A stretch of 64,000 nt of DNA from Mytilus galloprovincialis (taxonomy: Eukaryota; Mollusca; Bivalvia; Mytilida; Mytilidae), in assembly GCF_965363235.1 (NCBI RefSeq), contig NC_134851.1, positions 56,672,833 to 56,736,832 on the forward strand, in the 5' to 3' direction. Each line of letters opens with the position of its first letter. Position 1 is the first letter of the stretch. Shown piece after piece: positions 11,648-25,239 of this stretch. The notes beneath the pieces are model-generated. The model did no database searches. It saw only the letters and a list, made by a program, of their open reading frames with translations, and was not told the origin of the DNA. Position numbers and translations under genes: made by a program.

Positions 11648-14600
11648 ATGAAATTATTTCAAGGCATGCTGTGTATGTCATATTTAATTATGATTTTTGA
11701 TGGCGTTTGTGGTAAGTATACAATTATCTTATTTTTATTTAAATTACAATCTAACAAGCCAATTATTTGTGTTTTATCCATATCAATTATTACAAATCAT
11801 ATCCTAATATATTACCATGATTACCTTTCTCCGGAAAAGTTGCAGCACAAATAACAAATGAGTGTCTGGCACATGTCCTTAGCATCAAACATTTGTGCAA
11901 AGCGCTATATTATGAAAAAAAGACACATACAAAGAAGACACAGTATTATACAATAACCGCATATTTTCACTTCACCATATTTTTTTTAAATTTCTTTAGG
12001 TCTTATTGAATAGTCACCGATGTGTTGATACAGTTTTTTTTTTTTTAGATACAACGAAGTTGCTTTGTCAATTGTAAAAAAAAACGTATCAACTAGGCCA
12101 CACCAATTTAATTTCTTGTTCTACGGATTTTTGGACTCCAAAATTTGGGGCGAGCGAGCGATTTGAAAATTTTAATAAAAAAATATTTAATTTGCAAATT
12201 TTTGAGGCGAAGCTTGAAAAGTAAAGGCGAGCGATTATATTTTTTTTTTGTAAACATAAAACAATATGTTTTGACAATATTAAAACTTGATTTATCACTT
12301 GTACTTTGACATTTCTTTAATGATCTTTAATTTCTGAAGTATTTTTTCCCTGTTCACCAAGAAATAATTAAATCTGGTCTATGTATGTGTGACTGACAAT
12401 GAGACAATTCTCCATCCAAATCATAATCAGTTTGGGGGCAACCCCTAATGTTATAAATATCCCTTTTACATGTTTTATGAGGGATCAATATAAGTTATAA
12501 TATATTTGTTTGTACAAAAGGGCTCATATTTTCTCATAGAACTATATATCTATCTGGTATTAAATGGTCAAAACATGTCCAAGAATTTAGTAATATTCCT
12601 GGACTTTAACCATGTTAACACATTTACTTTAACAGTTTGATATTATTTAAAGTAAGTGGACCCCTCTTTTAGAAAAAAAATGTTTAAAATATGATGTAAC
12701 TCTCCTCTTTTTGAGTACAAAATTCTAAGTATTCAAAGGTTTTGTATAGAAGAACTATACAAATCCTTGGTATTTCTATTTTCTTTTCTACATCAGTAAA
12801 ATGACCCCTTGTCTGAGGGAGGGTTGTTCTCAATCTGATAATAACAAACACAGATCAAAGTACGGCCTTTTACACAGGGCTTTGATACAGACCAAACAGC
12901 AAGCTATGAAGGACCCCAAAATTATTAGCGTACACAATTCGAACAGGAAATCTAATTTATATATCCAAACGGGAAAATACCAATGAACAACATCAACAAA
13001 CGATAACTGCTGAACGACATGCTCCTTCATCAATCAGGACAGGTGCATAAACATGCAGCGGCTATGTATAGTTTTGTTTCGCCAGCATACAATATAATTG
13101 CAGTTGAAGGCAAATCCATCAGAAGTTCTTTGTACTTTATTCTAACAACGAACATTTTTTGAAAGGGAATATAAGTAAGGGGGAAAGAAACCCAATTTTT
13201 TTTTCTTCACGGAAATACCCGCTGTTATAACCTTTTATCGGAGCACTCCAGGTTTCATGCTGAAACAAATATTCTCACAGATATTTACACAGTGTGGTGG
13301 GGTGCTTTTATGTTTAAAATCGTTATATACAGGTTAGACTGTGATTTAACAAATGTTGATATCTTTTTATAATATTTACAACAAAAAACACGATGCGGGA
13401 AATGGACATGATTACAACTCCGGATGCGTGAAGCGGGAATATAAAAAAAAATAAAAAAATTCTGTTTTGAAAAAAATAGGTGAGGGCGGGTCCGTCGAGC
13501 AAGGGATCAAATTGGTGGGGCCTTATAATAATTTTTACTGAAAAAAAAAGAAAATAGAAAACTTAAGTGATTTAAAAAGACAAAGCAGACAAAATAAAAA
13601 AAAGGACAGTTATTTTTCTTCCTAAAAACATCACGCTTAAACTTAAACTTTGAAAAAATGAAATATGCTTTCCATTGTTTATGTATGTACATTTCTAGAA
13701 AATAATGATTTGTGATGGAAGAACAAGTTTTAATTCAAGAATCACAAATCAGAATATATAAAATCCACTTTAGCGCTCTATATATTTTAGTTTGTATATT
13801 AAAATTGTAGTGTATAGCGCTCGTGATTAGTAATTCTTTTCATTAGTTTGACAAATGTGCCAGGATCTCATGCTATCAAACAAAGCTACTCGACCATATT
13901 AAACCACACTAAAACGTCTGAACTTATACTCAACCAGGCTGAGATAGTCTTTACCCGTTCTGAACCTGTAATTTCTCATACAACTGTCATATTGCTGCAG
14001 GACATTTTAAGAAAACAAAATGGTGGGTTAATTTACTCAATGTTTTAACATGTAACTTTTCACAATCTGAACCACACACGACAAAAGTTTGAAACGTACT
14101 GGTCCAATCAACCTCTACTTATTCAACCAATAATCTCAATTTTGAATATTTTAATAGCATTTAAATTATTTAAAATTAGGATGCTATGGTCAACATGGCA
14201 AAGCTTCAAAAAAGCTTGGGAAACTTCTTAAGATATAAATTATAATACAAAAAAAATTATTACAAATTTATGGATTTTTTTTGTCATCTGAGAAAAGTTT
14301 TTTTTAATGAAGTACCTGTTGTAAAAATTTTTCTAGCCAACACCATATAGACTCAAAGAAAAAATGAGAAGAAGATAAAAAAAAAACAGGTTGAATAATG
14401 TCAATGCATGATCCAATGTGGTTTAGACTAGACTAAAGTATGATTAAAAAAAGACTCGAAATATAGTAGACGTGGAAGAGTACTTTTCCATCCCCACAAC
14501 TAAAGACACTTAGTACATATCCTATTATACATGCAGTTACTGACAGTAAGTTCACACCCAATATCAGCAATATAAAAAACTTAGACTAAATTACAAATCA

Positions 14601-17600
14601 GAACACATCTATCACCCAATGAATTTATTGTTAAGACGTAGTTTACAGTCAGAGAAAACATTACCGCAAAGTCAAGATACATGTATCGACATATTGTAGA
14701 GCCATGTATATGATATGCATATGTATAAACAAATAATATTTTGTTTGATTTTAATTTACAGATAACAAAATCAATACTTATCCCAACACAAACAATATGC
14801 AAAGATCTAATTATAGTGTTGAATTGGCAACTTCTTGTTTAGAATGAGTGTATTTAAATGATAGATATGTGTACCCGGATCAGTTATAAATTTCCTTTAA
14901 CATTTCTTCAAAATTGAGATTATCTATCTCGTCAAAATTAGGTTTTAACAGGTATAGACTAATTTCCAAATCAAACATATATATCTATAGAAGAATTTAG
15001 TTAAGGTTTGAAGTAATTTGTGATTCCTTAATAATTTAAAAGTAATACATTGATCACCTTCAGTATAGTTCAGACTAAAGTCGAGTTATATCAAGTAAAA
15101 TTCAAACTGCTTTGACTATTTATGTTCGTGTTGTATATGACCTCTTTATTTGCATATTTTACTTATGATTTTGATTCTTCCAGGAGAATAAGAAACTTAT
15201 AACATCTATATCTTATAGACTTTCATTATCAATGAACTAGTATAGATTTGTTTAGGGGCCAGCTGAAGGACGCCTCCGGGTGCGGGAATTTCTCGTTACA
15301 TTGAAGACCTGTTGGTGACCTTCTGCTGCTGCTGTTCATGTTTAGATGAACTAAAATTTTCAGTTGGTGAAGTTAAAAATGAAATGCGCATGGAGAGGAA
15401 ATTAATTTCTATATCCATAGAAATAACTGCTCAATTTCGAACAAAGTATAATGTAACATTAAACATTTGTATTTCAATCTATACTAGGGCTACCTTTCAT
15501 TTGAGTGGGCAGATTTTTTTAGTTTAAAATAATGGATTTTGTTTTTGGTCACAGGAAAATAAGTTGTATCCAATGACTGAATAGAACAATTGTACTTGTT
15601 ACAGTTTCCATCATACTGCATATTACTATCTTTTTCATGCAATTTGTTTCTGTTTTAACAGGGTGTATTTGATCCTCACTTGATCTATTTTTGTCCTCCA
15701 TACTGTTATGTTAGTATTGAATGTTGAATGTCATTAATTCAAAAACAAAACTAAGTTCTCTAGGTGTCAAATGCATTTCAGGTCTTGAAGAAAAGCTGGT
15801 TTTCTCTACAAATGGTTATTTGAAAGAATTAAATTTGGATACAATGGTATCGAGAGTAATTGCAAATCAAACTGGCGCTGTATATTCATTGGTTTACGAT
15901 TATAAAGACAGATACTTGTACGTTCCAAGATATTCTCACTCGGACATAGTTAGGTATTATAATTATATATGTAAGATAGATATCGTACAACACACATGCA
16001 TACCATGCATACTGACACAAATTTTATTCATATATCATGTATATAATAATTTTTAATGAGTTGGCTGATTGCTAATAAAAAAAGTTATTCTGTAAACAAC
16101 ACATAAATATCAACTTGGAGAGTTTATTATTATGCAAGGCTAAAATTTCTACAAGTATTGTGTGGTGTTAGATTTGTATAACGTTAAAGATTTTAAGAAA
16201 TAATGATATCGTTTACAGCGGAAGGACAAACTTAAAATGAGATTATCGATTAAACCGTTACAAACATGACAAACTCTTTCCGTCCGTTTTATGCACGGGT
16301 TACCGAGTTGAAACACGTTTTCAGCAGATTTCGGAGAACGAGAAAAGATTGGTTGGGTTGGAGTCAAAATAAAGTCTCTGTGAAGGGTGGCATATCGTTC
16401 TGAGGTTTGTAACTTTGTTAAATATGACGTTGACGATAACGTACAGTTCTTTTGCAAAACAGGTACCTTTTCATATCGCACTAACAAGTTTTCGTCTTAA
16501 ATAAACAATTGATTTGTCTTGGCCGTTAAACAGCCATCACACATTAGAAGGAGTTAACCAAGATATAAAATCGGGTTACACTCACAGTTTGGTTTTTTGA
16601 AAATGCCTGATCCAAATCAGGAACAGGAATGATAATGTCTGTTTGTTCTGTTGGTTGATTTATTGGAACGTTTCATTTTGTCATTTTTTATTGACTTTGG
16701 AATTTACCTTGGAGGTACGATTTGTTTTAATAAATGACAGCAGCCATTACAATAACAGGATGCAATGTAAGAACCGTATTTTATTTTTCAACAAACATAA
16801 AAACGCACTGGGCAGATCTTAAACGGCAGCAGATCGAGAAAATTTCATCTGGCACGATTTGATATTCATGCAAACTATTATTACTATTCTGTCTAGGTAA
16901 GCAATGCAACTCATGATATTGTTTTGTACAACAAAATAATAATTGGTACACGATTTGAGATAATACATATACAGTGTATGTCATGATATATTGAATACGA
17001 GAATACCAAAAACAATGTATTGTTTTATCTTTTCAGGTTTCAATATCCGAATCATCAAACTGTTATGTTTGAAAGAGTTGTCCAAACATATGTACCACTA
17101 GCCATAACATTTGATTCAAGAAATAGGCATCTATACTGGACAGAAGATTCTCCTTATAAAACGATTTATAGATGTGATGCCGATGGATCTTACAAAACGT
17201 TAATTTTAAGTGCAAATCCAAATTATCCTTCTGCTCTGACACTTGACTTAATCAATAGGTTGGTTCCTTTGACTCTTGAAAAAACATTTTCTTATTGTAT
17301 TACAATGATTGCATTACATTAAAGTTATTTGAGTATAATGTGCAAAACTATTTTCCAATTTCGAATATACGTAATGTTGTATACAACATCTACCAATAGT
17401 CTAACCAATTATAATGTCATGGTTGTGTTTACGCTCATTATAAGAAAAAGGTAAATATGTTTTAGAATAATAAATTATCATTGGTGTGTTTCAAGTATAT
17501 CGCAGAATATAAAAATGATTATAATGAATTTTTTGTTTAAACTACTTGCAGGTCGTCTGTTTAAACCAAATAATCATGACGTCTTAAAAGGCTATTATAC

Positions 17601-20600
17601 AGTTTTCGTTGATGCCTTACATCGATTTATAACGCCGAATTCATAATTTCAGTTGGTATTTGTGCGGGGATTTACTGCTTTACTAAAACGTGTAGCTGAT
17701 TTCTCATTTAAGATGCTTCATTTAAAGAGTCTAAAAATGTTTTGACGGACATGAACTTCCGGATTATATAAAACAAATGTTCCGGAAATTCCAAGTTGGT
17801 GCAAACATTTATTTTATACTCTCCTAAAAGATATTTAGATACATGTCTTTAAAAAAAAGCAGCAGATAATCGTCTGCCTCGGATGGAAATGTAACTTATA
17901 TTATTATTACTTTAGGTTTTTTTTAAATGTTTTACACAAACAAACAAATAAAAGTTAAGAATAAGATAAAAGCAAACATTTGTTTAAGTTTAGTGGCTAA
18001 ATTAGGTTTCAAAGTTGGGAGTAAAATCAGTTCTCAAAGTCCACCCTAAAATGATGGCTCCAGCATTATGAAGTCAGAGGAAGGCGTGAAAGCAAAAATT
18101 GGAAAATAGCCTTCCAAGACGCCATAATTATTTGGACTTATCGTCTGTTATGGAGATGTTCAGACTTTAAGTGAGATCGAAAATGCTTTTTTGTCAAGGA
18201 GCTTAATTTGATATGACAATTAATAAAAAAAAAAATTTAGCTTTTTCATGTACTATTAGATGGATATACTTTGGTGAAAATTTGCAGAACGGACAGATAC
18301 ACAGAGTAACATTCGACGGAAAGGATTTAACAGTAATAATTAATTATCCGACACCATATGTGTTCGGTATAGCATTAGGTATGTTTGGAATGCTAATCAT
18401 TCTAATAAGAGAACAATTATGTATATTGTATAAGAAGATGTGGTATGAGTGCCTATGAGACTACTATCTTTCCATTTCACAATATGAGATTTAGTGTGCA
18501 TAGGTCAAGGTACAGCCTTCAACACTGAGTCGTGGCTCACAGCAAACAGCAAGCATGAATCTTGTTATATATTATCAAACATCAAATTCAATTAAACGGG
18601 ACATGTCCCTGACTTACCTTTAAGGATAAGTAAAGGGAACGAATAAATATGCAAACTGTTGTTCATAATTTGTTTTGGTTTTACATTATTGTGAAGCTAT
18701 TACTTCCTAATCAGGACTGAATATTTTTATCATCCATTTATTCATGAACAATATTTGAAAAACGATTACCTGTTAATTCCATGGACTTTTCTGATCACAG
18801 CAAAATTTGTAATTACATGTTTTTTTTTCAATTAATCATTTTTTTATAGAAACATATTACACTATGCTTTTTTCTTCGAGGATATAAGTGTTTTCATGTT
18901 GGCGGTCTATACCCAGTTGTGTAAATCTGTATTGTCTAAGTAACCAAGATATTCAATGTACGATGCATATAAATGTTGATTTCTGTGTTATACTATCTGT
19001 TGGGGAGAGTTGTATATTTGGAAATCATATTACAGCTTCTTATTTGTATATTTGATTTACAATAATTACTTTTAATTTAACTTCAACAGTTGTCTCCATT
19101 TTCTTGTAGTATTATATGATATGTGTATATCATATATTATTTTAATAAATCATATAGATCGATCAAATATTAAGAAAGCTTTTGACTTGCATTGTTTTCT
19201 TATGTTTATCATTGCAGACGTACCTAGAGGTAGAATTTATTGGATGGAAAGAGGCACAGATGACTTAAAATCTGCATTATACAATGGATCTTTTATCAGA
19301 ACAGTATTTAAAACCTATAGCAATTGGGGCATTGTTTTAAATGATGATTTTATCTTCTGTGCAAGCGATTCACAAATCCTTAAAATCAACAAATTTCAAG
19401 GACAAAAGGCGACAGTTGTTCACAATGATACACATCAAATCTATGGTGTTGTTTTCGTTAAACAGGAAGGTAAGATTACACGTATAACCATGATAACCAG
19501 AACCTGAAATAAAATTTATAAAAGAATATTTGAATAAAAGATTGTATCTTGAAGGCAATTGATCATAATAACCTATACCAACATAACAGATTCTTCATTT
19601 TATTCACTGTATTGATAAATGAGCAAAATCTTTGTATTAGTTAACAAAATTATGACATGGGCAAATATTATTAAGTGTTATTTAACATACTAGTATGTAA
19701 CTGTTGCAGATATTATGATTCATGTTTTGTGCTTTGTTCACGTAATTATCAATGTGTTATAGACAATTTTAACACTTTAAGTAGTATTTATAGAAATTGT
19801 AGCTGCTGTGGTAAATTGCTTGACTTTGTTAATGTTGGTGTTAATGATGTTTATTGCAATCATTTGTTAATTGTTCATATTAATTCTTTAGAGCGTAGAC
19901 TTATGTATATTCATTATTCTGTAATATTTACTTACTAATATCTTAAATAAATCGAGGTATCTAAAGGGGACGATTTTGTTTAAATACATATAGTATTTAC
20001 GTAACATTGTGCAGTTATAACAGCTTCTAAGCTTAAATATTATATGGCAAATTGCTATTTGTAGCGAGTAATGCATTTCAAAGAATCTCTGTTGTGTGCT
20101 TGTTTCTTTTATTGCATACTATGCTCAATATACTAAATAAATCTTTTTCAATGTGTTCATGATTTTCAAGGTATAATATCTGTGCTCTTGGACACATTTT
20201 ATTGATAAATTTTCAGGTTAATTTTGATATTTCAATTGGAAGCAGACACTATATTGTGCAACGATTTGTTCGAATATATGCTATATGATGTATTCCTTAG
20301 ACAAATTAAGCATGTTGTATAAATGAATAAGATGGAAATGGGGAATGTGCCAAAGAGACAACAACCCGACCATAGAAAAAAACAACAGCAGATGGTCACC
20401 AACAGGTCTTCAGTGTAGCGAGAAATTCCCGCACCCGGAGGCATTGATTACATTGATTCGAACTTATTTGATTATTCAATTTCAACTTCACCACTAGGGA
20501 TGATGTATGATAAGCAACCGGATGGTTTCATCAAATATATTTTTCAATAATGTTTCTTTTTTTCCTTCTATATTTACAGGAAAATGTGACTGTATAGTAA

Positions 20601-23442
20601 TTTCTACTTTACGCAAATGGCAATTATTTAAAAAAAAAAAAATAAGATAACAACAATTAATCATTGTGTTTAAACACATAACAATTAGTTCCTGATTTAA
20701 CAAACCGAAAATATATTTACTGATTCTTATGCAATGTTATCTGATATCATATGAAATGTCACAAAACAAGAGTGGAAATATAATTAGAGTACATGACGTG
20801 TACACAAAGCAAAAGAACGAAAACATTTAACAAAATCAATACATAGACAACTAAAGGTGATAATCGAACTCAAACAAAAAGGGAAGAATCCCAGGTACTA
20901 TGAATGGAAAAGACTGTTTGGTCCATATGTTGCAACGTTATACTTGTTTAGGCATTCTTATCTTTTTTTTCGAGCGGAACTGATGAGTCGAAACGCGCGT
21001 CTGGCGCAAAACAAATGTTCAATCCTAGTACAATGTATCTTTGATGAGTTTATATGCAACCTCAGTTCTTGATTATTGCAATTTCATAAATCTATTGCGT
21101 ACGTTGTTCTTTGCTTTCTCTTGACGAAACATTCAAACATGAGTGTATATATATAGAAACATTGCACAAATACTGAATACATTGATAATGTTATATCTTC
21201 ATTTGTTATGCATCTAATGATTATATGTCTTTTGATTTATATTCTGAATATCATTATCGAATTTATTTGGCGATGACTAAAACTATGAAATGAAGAAGTC
21301 AAAACGACTAAACAGTAAGTGTAAATTGTACTAATTATATATCACATATATGTGAAAGAGGCATACAACCTGATCCAACTGCTTTGGGTTTTTTTATAAG
21401 TAGCATAACAGTTTGCAACTGACCATCAGCTGCTGTATTTGACCAAGAAACACTAGTATTGTACCTAACGTAACACTCCGTACTCGACTACGTTCCTATA
21501 ATTCATTAATGTTTTTGTTAATGTATATATTAAAATACATTACCACTGAGGTCACAGATAGCACTATCGTGCTTCTGGGTACCAATTTTGAATTTACATA
21601 ATCAACTGCACGTCGCAGCGAAATCCTTAAAATTGTTTTAAGGCTTGAAGGCTTGAAAAGTTTTGAAAAAACATCAATAAAACATCAGCCTTGAAACTCA
21701 GATACAAGTAACGAAATACAACACGGTATTATTCATAGGTTTTTAAATAATTGATTCTTATAGATAATTCGGGATTTCATACAATAGATTATTATCATGG
21801 GATTTGTGTTCATCTTTAAGACCAGAAGGTGTGTATACCAACTGATACAACTTTTTAAATCGACAGATTAAATAGTCAACCTTAAGAATCACTAAGCGAC
21901 GCAAATGCGTAAAAACAATTTCCACGACATTGGGTATTTAGTGTTACTATAAGGGTATGTGAAAAGTCTTACAACTGTCATATTCCTGACTTGGTACAAG
22001 GATTTTCTTATGTAAAAAATGGTGGATTGAACCTGGTGTTATAGCTGATAAACCTCTCACTAGTATGACAGTAATTCCATTATATTGACAAAGATGCGTG
22101 AACAAAACAAAACAAAACAAATAGACATAATAGTTAAAAATGTCAAAAAAAGGGGTACAGCATAAACATTGTGTTATAATCTTAATCACTATAAAAAAAA
22201 CAATTTGAGACAAAGAAGCACAAAAAGGCATATGTCAAATTGAGTAACCTTTTTTATTATACGATTTTATTTATCTACGATAATTCACTCATGAGGGATT
22301 GAATGATTTTTAGTACTGGGACCGAATCCTTACCATGCCAGGTAAATGGTTAGGTAATAATCATCACATTTATTTTCCTTTGAAGAGAAATGTTATAGTT
22401 TTATTTACTAGTAGTTATTCTTTTATGCTTATAAATCTGCAGCACCTTCAATAACAAATTACCGATGTTTAAATTCTCAAAAATTTAGCAAGTCCCTTTT
22501 TATAACTGTGAAAAAAAGTTATTTTATACTTTCAGTCACAGTTTCGAAGAATACTCAAACTACTAAGTGAAAGACTAAATCACGAAAGCAAAATTAGCTG
22601 GAGAGATAGATACCATAAATCTGCTTGCTACTACAAATGAACCACATGCGGTAAGATTTATTTCTTCAAAATAACCTTTATATTATGAAACGTTCAAGTG
22701 AGAATATTGAATATTTTGGCAGGACTATAACAGCTTGTCTTAAATTTTACGATTAATTGTATTAACAAGGAGATAAGAAAAATATATTAGATTTCTTTTT
22801 ACTTACTTTTTGGGGGAATTTTGACTTTTTCTATTTGAGCGTTACCAACGTACATGGCGTAACTGATACGTATTTTGTTGTCAATGGCCTAGTGCACAAA
22901 ATGTGAACCCTTGTGTACATGTAGATGACGTGGTTGATATATTTCTTGAGTTCTCACACTTAATTAAGTAATGTGTATGTTAATACTGTCCTCGACAGGT
23001 TGACCAAGTTATCAAGTACCATCTATTACAGCTGAGTCGTGATACTATTACACTATGTTTTTAATAAAACACACATTGAGTTGAACTTAGATTGCTTTAC
23101 AAAAAAGGTAGCTAGCACAGCACAATGAAATGTCTATCATTAACCGAACATGCACTTACTTTACTATCAAATTTTCCATATTATATATAAGAGTATGAAG
23201 ATTTGACATGGTAGCAAAGGCAATAACTCTCCATTTAAAACAAAATTAGGTAAAATATCAGCCTTCAAAAACTCTGACATCATTTTATAATAAAAAGCTA
23301 TATTGCATGAAGTTTTAATTTGATTGGTATGGAACTACATATTCTAATGATAGTCAGTTTCTGTCATTAATTAAATGTTTTGTATTTCTTTTCAGAAATA
23401 GGGAACAGGGTCAACCAGAGGATAATAGAACAAACTATTTAA
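11648..23442 (+). CDS. Secreted six-bladed LDLR class B (YWTD) beta-propeller protein, 6 exons
   Basis: Exons: 11648-11711, 15782-15953, 17037-17258, 18260-18378, 19218-19469 and probably 23396-23442, giving 291 residues. All have GT/AG borders and compatible phases (1,2,2,1,1). Exon 1 encodes a signal peptide (MKLFQGMLCMSYLIMIFDG) and ends at GTAAGT. Blade motifs follow in order: LVFSTNGYLKEL, YLYVPRYSHSDIVRF, HLYWTEDSPYKTIYRC, WIYFGENLQNGQIHRV, RIYWMERGTDD, FIFCASDSQILKI. That is six blades, a complete propeller as in LDL-receptor and LRP proteins, where it binds ligands or releases them at acidic pH. No EGF-like, LDLR class A or membrane segment is visible, so a small secreted protein is inferred. 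The last exon (IGNRVNQRIIEQTI then TAA) has a strong pyrimidine tract and an AATAAA at 23459. An alternative end at 19710-19761 is phase-compatible but has a weaker acceptor. The blades are secure; the terminal exon is not. The ligand is unknown. Confidence 0.8.
12810..13080 (-). repeat. Diverged family A-like repeat in intron 1
   Basis: Motifs AACACAGATCAAAGTACGGC, ACCAAACAGCAAGCTATGAA, AACGATAACTGCTGAACGAC and GGACAGGTGCATAAACATGC occur in the order I recall for the longer mussel family A repeat in reverse. It is non-coding and lies inside the first intron of the propeller gene. Confidence 0.5.
15250..15335 (+). repeat. Family A-type fragment in intron 1
   Basis: The stretch GGGGCCAGCTGAAGGACGCC, TCCGGGTGCGGGAATTTCTC and GAAGACCTGTTGGTGACCTT is matched in reverse at 20335-20450, and in part at 33520-33605 and 36150-36240. 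It lies about 450 bp upstream of exon 2 of the propeller gene. Confidence 0.6.
16149..16487 (-). pseudogene. Possible remnant of a non-LTR retrotransposon protein C-terminus
   Basis: A 112-residue open frame on the strand opposite the host gene, in its second intron. Near its end, KRTERVCHVCNGLIDNL followed by SFRCKRYH resembles the Cys/His-rich tail (C-x2-C..C) of LINE-type reverse transcriptases. No polymerase motifs are present and the frame has no plausible start. It could equally be a chance open frame; the call rests only on the CHVCN...C spacing. Confidence 0.25.
16590..16730 (+). repeat. Diverged family E fragment in intron 2
   Basis: GAAAATGCCTGATCCAAATC, AGGAACAGGAATGATAATGT and a TTTCATTTTGTCA stretch resemble the better-preserved copies at 28195-28345 and 35955-36085 (ATGCCTGTACCAAGTCAGGA...). 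It is weakly conserved and non-coding. Confidence 0.4.
20335..20450 (-). repeat. Family A-type fragment
   Basis: Reverse complement of the 15250-15335 type: GGGGAATGTGCCAAAGAGAC, ATGGTCACCAACAGGTCTTC, AATTCCCGCACCCGGAGGCA. It lies in the last putative intron of the propeller gene. Confidence 0.65.
20960..21015 (-). repeat. Family B core fragment
   Basis: AACTGATGAGTCGAAACGCG followed by CGTCTGGCGCAAAACAAATG matches the reverse complement of the family B core, with a short deletion between the two core motifs. Confidence 0.55.
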
Positions 23443-23996
23443 AAAATAATTAAATTCTAATAAATAAAATTTTTCAAACACTTCTGCTTCGTTATATCAA
23501 TGATTATATTATGTATATATTATTGATATGCCTTGTCCTGTTGACCTGTATATATTTGACGACTGTGTTAGATCATCGTTGGTAGTCAAGGTCGTGAAAC
23601 ACCCCTTAATAGTAAAATTACATATGACATTATTTTCTGAAGTCTTTTTGATATTTGTTATTCTCCTTTTATGAATGAGATGACATGAACATTGGTGATG
23701 TATTGAAGGGTTGAATGTACGTGACGACACATCAATTTGCTGAGGAAATATTTGTGAATATATAGCAGTATTAATGATGTAAAGATTTAACAAATGAGTA
23801 AAGAGGCTACAGACACCAATTCCTAAGTAAAAAACAAACTAGAAATGCCGTAGTTGGAAAATAAAATAAAAAAAAACAATTAAAAAGACAAATACCGGTA
23901 TACAAAACACGACATCAAAATATTAATACTAAGAAACAGGAACTCTACCTATACCAATGATGATGTCAGGTGTTCGAGTTCAGTACGTACATAGTT

Positions 23997-24150
23997 ATCA
24001 AATGTACCAGCCTAATAACTAAATACGCCAGACGTGTGTTTCGTCTACATAAAAGCATCAGTGACGCTCAGATCAAAAGAGTTATAATGCCAAACAAGAA
24101 CAAAGTTGAAGAGCATAGAGGATCTAAAATTTCAAAAAATTGTGCCAAAT
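23997..24150 (+). repeat. Family B near-full copy
   Basis: Follows the same order as 2168-2335: ATGTACCAGCCTAATAACTA, ACGCCAGACGTGTGTTTCGT, GCATCAGTGACGCTCAGATC, GAACAAAGTTGAAGAGCAT, TTGTGCCAAATACGG. It differs from the first copy at many positions, so the two are old, independent insertions. Confidence 0.7.
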
Positions 24151-24649
24151 ACGGGTAAAATATTCCGAAAGGGTTGATGAATTTAGTTTCTATGGGTCAT
24201 AGCATTAGCATTTGTTTTATGATCAAGAGGGATCTCACTAATAAGCTTCAACAAAGGGTAAAAAACAAAAACAGCAGTATAAAAATTGCATTCGTCCGAT
24301 ACGCTTTTCTAGGATAGCATTCATTAGGATAGCTATAAGCCGAATATTTGAAAACCAAAGAAGTATAAGAAGCGAGACAGTTGAAGAGCTATTGGACAAA
24401 ATAGACATAACAAATAGTCATACTCATATTAGGTTAACTTTGAGTGAGTTTAGTTTCTTTATTATGTAAAAAGTTATAAACTCACAGTGTAGCTATAAAA
24501 TCAGTCAATAAGCGAAAACAATACCGATTTAATTTGCAACAAAGAAGACGAGTTATGAGACATGAAAACTGAAAACTAATTACTTCGAATAATTATTTAC
24601 CTAAGAAATATTTTGGAATATTATGCGGCTGTGAGATTGTTGAGCTAGC

Positions 24650-24835
24650 TATAAAACAAGGATTTATCCACCATTTTCTGCATACTAAATCAGGAATATG
24701 ACATTTGTAGTCCATTCGTATGATGGGTTTGACCTTTAAATTTGCGATTTGATTAGTGACTTTCCGTTTTGAAATTTCCTCAGAGCTCGGTATTTTTGTT
24801 ATTTTACTTTTTGGGAAGTCTCGCTTATTTTTAAA
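24650..24835 (+). repeat. Family E repeat copy
   Basis: TACTAAATCAGGAATATGAC, GTAGTCCATTCGTATGATGG and GACTTTCCGTTTTGAAATTT, ending in a TTTTTGTTATTTTACTTTTT-like run. It matches 28195-28345 and 35955-36085. At 35955 the same block follows a decayed reverse transcriptase, so family E is probably the 3' untranslated end of that retroelement. Confidence 0.55.
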
Positions 24836-24899
24836 CATGAGGAGTTAGTTTACTTATGAGCAGGAAGGAAATCATTTAAAGAAAATGCAAACCCTGAAC

Positions 24900-25230
24900 T
24901 AGGACCAACCAATCCATATACTGGTGATGATGGTATTTTATTACTTTGAACAAAGAAATATAAAGTTTCCAATTGAGAATCTGCAATCATCTCCTTTTTT
25001 GTAAAGTTTGTTGTAAGCCGACTCAACTGTGAATTTAAAGATATAATTCATATATGAGGCAGAAATATCTGTATCTCGTGAAGTCTTTCATTCAAATTTG
25101 AAGGTATAGATATTCCTCATAGTCTTTTGAATTATCTTATATAGAATGGAAAGTGAAGTCAACAGATAATCCAAATTTGTTAATTTCCCTAGGAAGTTCT
25201 TTTGTAAAGCCAGTCTCTATTGAATAAAGT
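24900..25230 (-). pseudogene. Decayed reverse transcriptase fragment
   Basis: Translated in shifting frames on the minus strand, the region gives DTDISASYMNY..FKF, then KLYKKGDDCRFSIGNF, then an SSPVYG-like stretch. These align in order with SASYLDLHLEI, KLYDKRDDFSFPIVNF and PAAPAYGVYISQ of the better-preserved reverse transcriptase at 48455-49417. Several stops and frameshifts interrupt it. Only the region downstream of the YxDD box is present. It is a dead relic lying between the two plus-strand host genes. Confidence 0.5.
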
Positions 25231-25239
25231 TGGCAATTT

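Noticed and set aside
13848..14048. 66-codon frame in intron 1 of the propeller gene
   Set aside because: No recognisable motif, no splice sites in phase with the host gene, and length typical of chance.
19675..19938. Cys-rich frame (CSRNYQCVIDN) as a last exon of the propeller gene
   Set aside because: The frame needs a phase-2 donor, but the preceding exon ends in phase 1, so it cannot be joined in frame.
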